From Syngnathus acus (lineage: Eukaryota; Chordata; Actinopteri; Syngnathiformes; Syngnathidae), in the NCBI RefSeq assembly GCF_901709675.1, contig NC_051091.1, forward strand, positions 4,500,967 to 4,564,966: a stretch of DNA of 64,000 nt, written 5' to 3'. The notes below the pieces were generated by a model. It worked only from the letters and a program-made list of their open reading frames with translations, ran no database searches and was not told the origin of the DNA. The translations under genes were made by a program, and so were the position numbers. Each line of letters starts with the position of its first letter. The first letter of the stretch is position 1. Of the stretch, positions 63,997-64,000 are shown in pieces.

Positions 63997-64000
63997 CACA
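63965..64000. repeat. CA microsatellite running off the window
   Basis: A CA tract with one CG interruption reaches the last base, so its full length is unknown. Confidence 0.95.

Overview
This is 64 kb of gene-poor, AT-rich, repeat-strewn vertebrate DNA. The repeats point to a teleost fish, probably a percomorph: non-autonomous hAT elements opening with CAGGTGTCAAACTC, a tRNA-headed SINE with an L2/CR1-like tail ending in GGATGGATG, Tc1/mariner relics with the WGCF transposase motif, TA-flanked MITEs and many CA microsatellites. The family could be Syngnathidae, but that is only an impression. Nothing looks prokaryotic: there are no operons, ribosome-binding sites or long open frames. The longest ATG frames (up to 187 codons) run through repeats or show no family resemblance and are treated as chance. 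|| The only protein-coding gene I can support is on the minus strand. Two exons encode the N-terminus of a type I (classical) cadherin: exon 1 (19914-19967) holds the start codon and signal peptide, and exon 2 (18502-18613) holds the start of the prodomain with the family's C-x-x-G-F-x-x-x-x-Y-T core. Both exons have consensus splice sites, and their lengths and phases match mammalian CDH1/CDH2/CDH4/CDH13 exons 1-2. The paralogue (cdh4-, cdh13- or cdh2-like) cannot be settled from 55 residues. A GC-rich, TATA-less 5' flank lies at about 19968-20270. Intron 1 is only 1.3 kb. Intron 2 fills the rest of the window down to base 1 and is at least 18.5 kb; exon 3 was not found. || Positions 20271-64000 lie upstream of the cadherin and look intergenic. 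They contain relics of two Tc1 transposases (21.0-21.4 kb and 28.9-29.2 kb), a hAT element with a SINE nested inside it beside a pure GTGA array (36.1-37.0 kb), a 107-bp perfectly ended palindromic MITE (41.6 kb), degenerate SINE/L2 tails (50.9 and 53.3 kb), a 280-bp hAT MITE with intact target duplications (53.9-54.2 kb) and a 301-bp TA-flanked MITE (58.9-59.2 kb). Intron 2 carries two hAT relics (3.9 and 8.2 kb) and another SINE tail (1.2 kb). || No CRISPR array, RNA gene, integrated phage or gene cluster was seen, and I found no convincing novel system. The most informative signals are the cadherin 5' end, the datable nested insertion at 36 kb and several short palindromic or TAAT-rich non-coding segments that could be regulatory.
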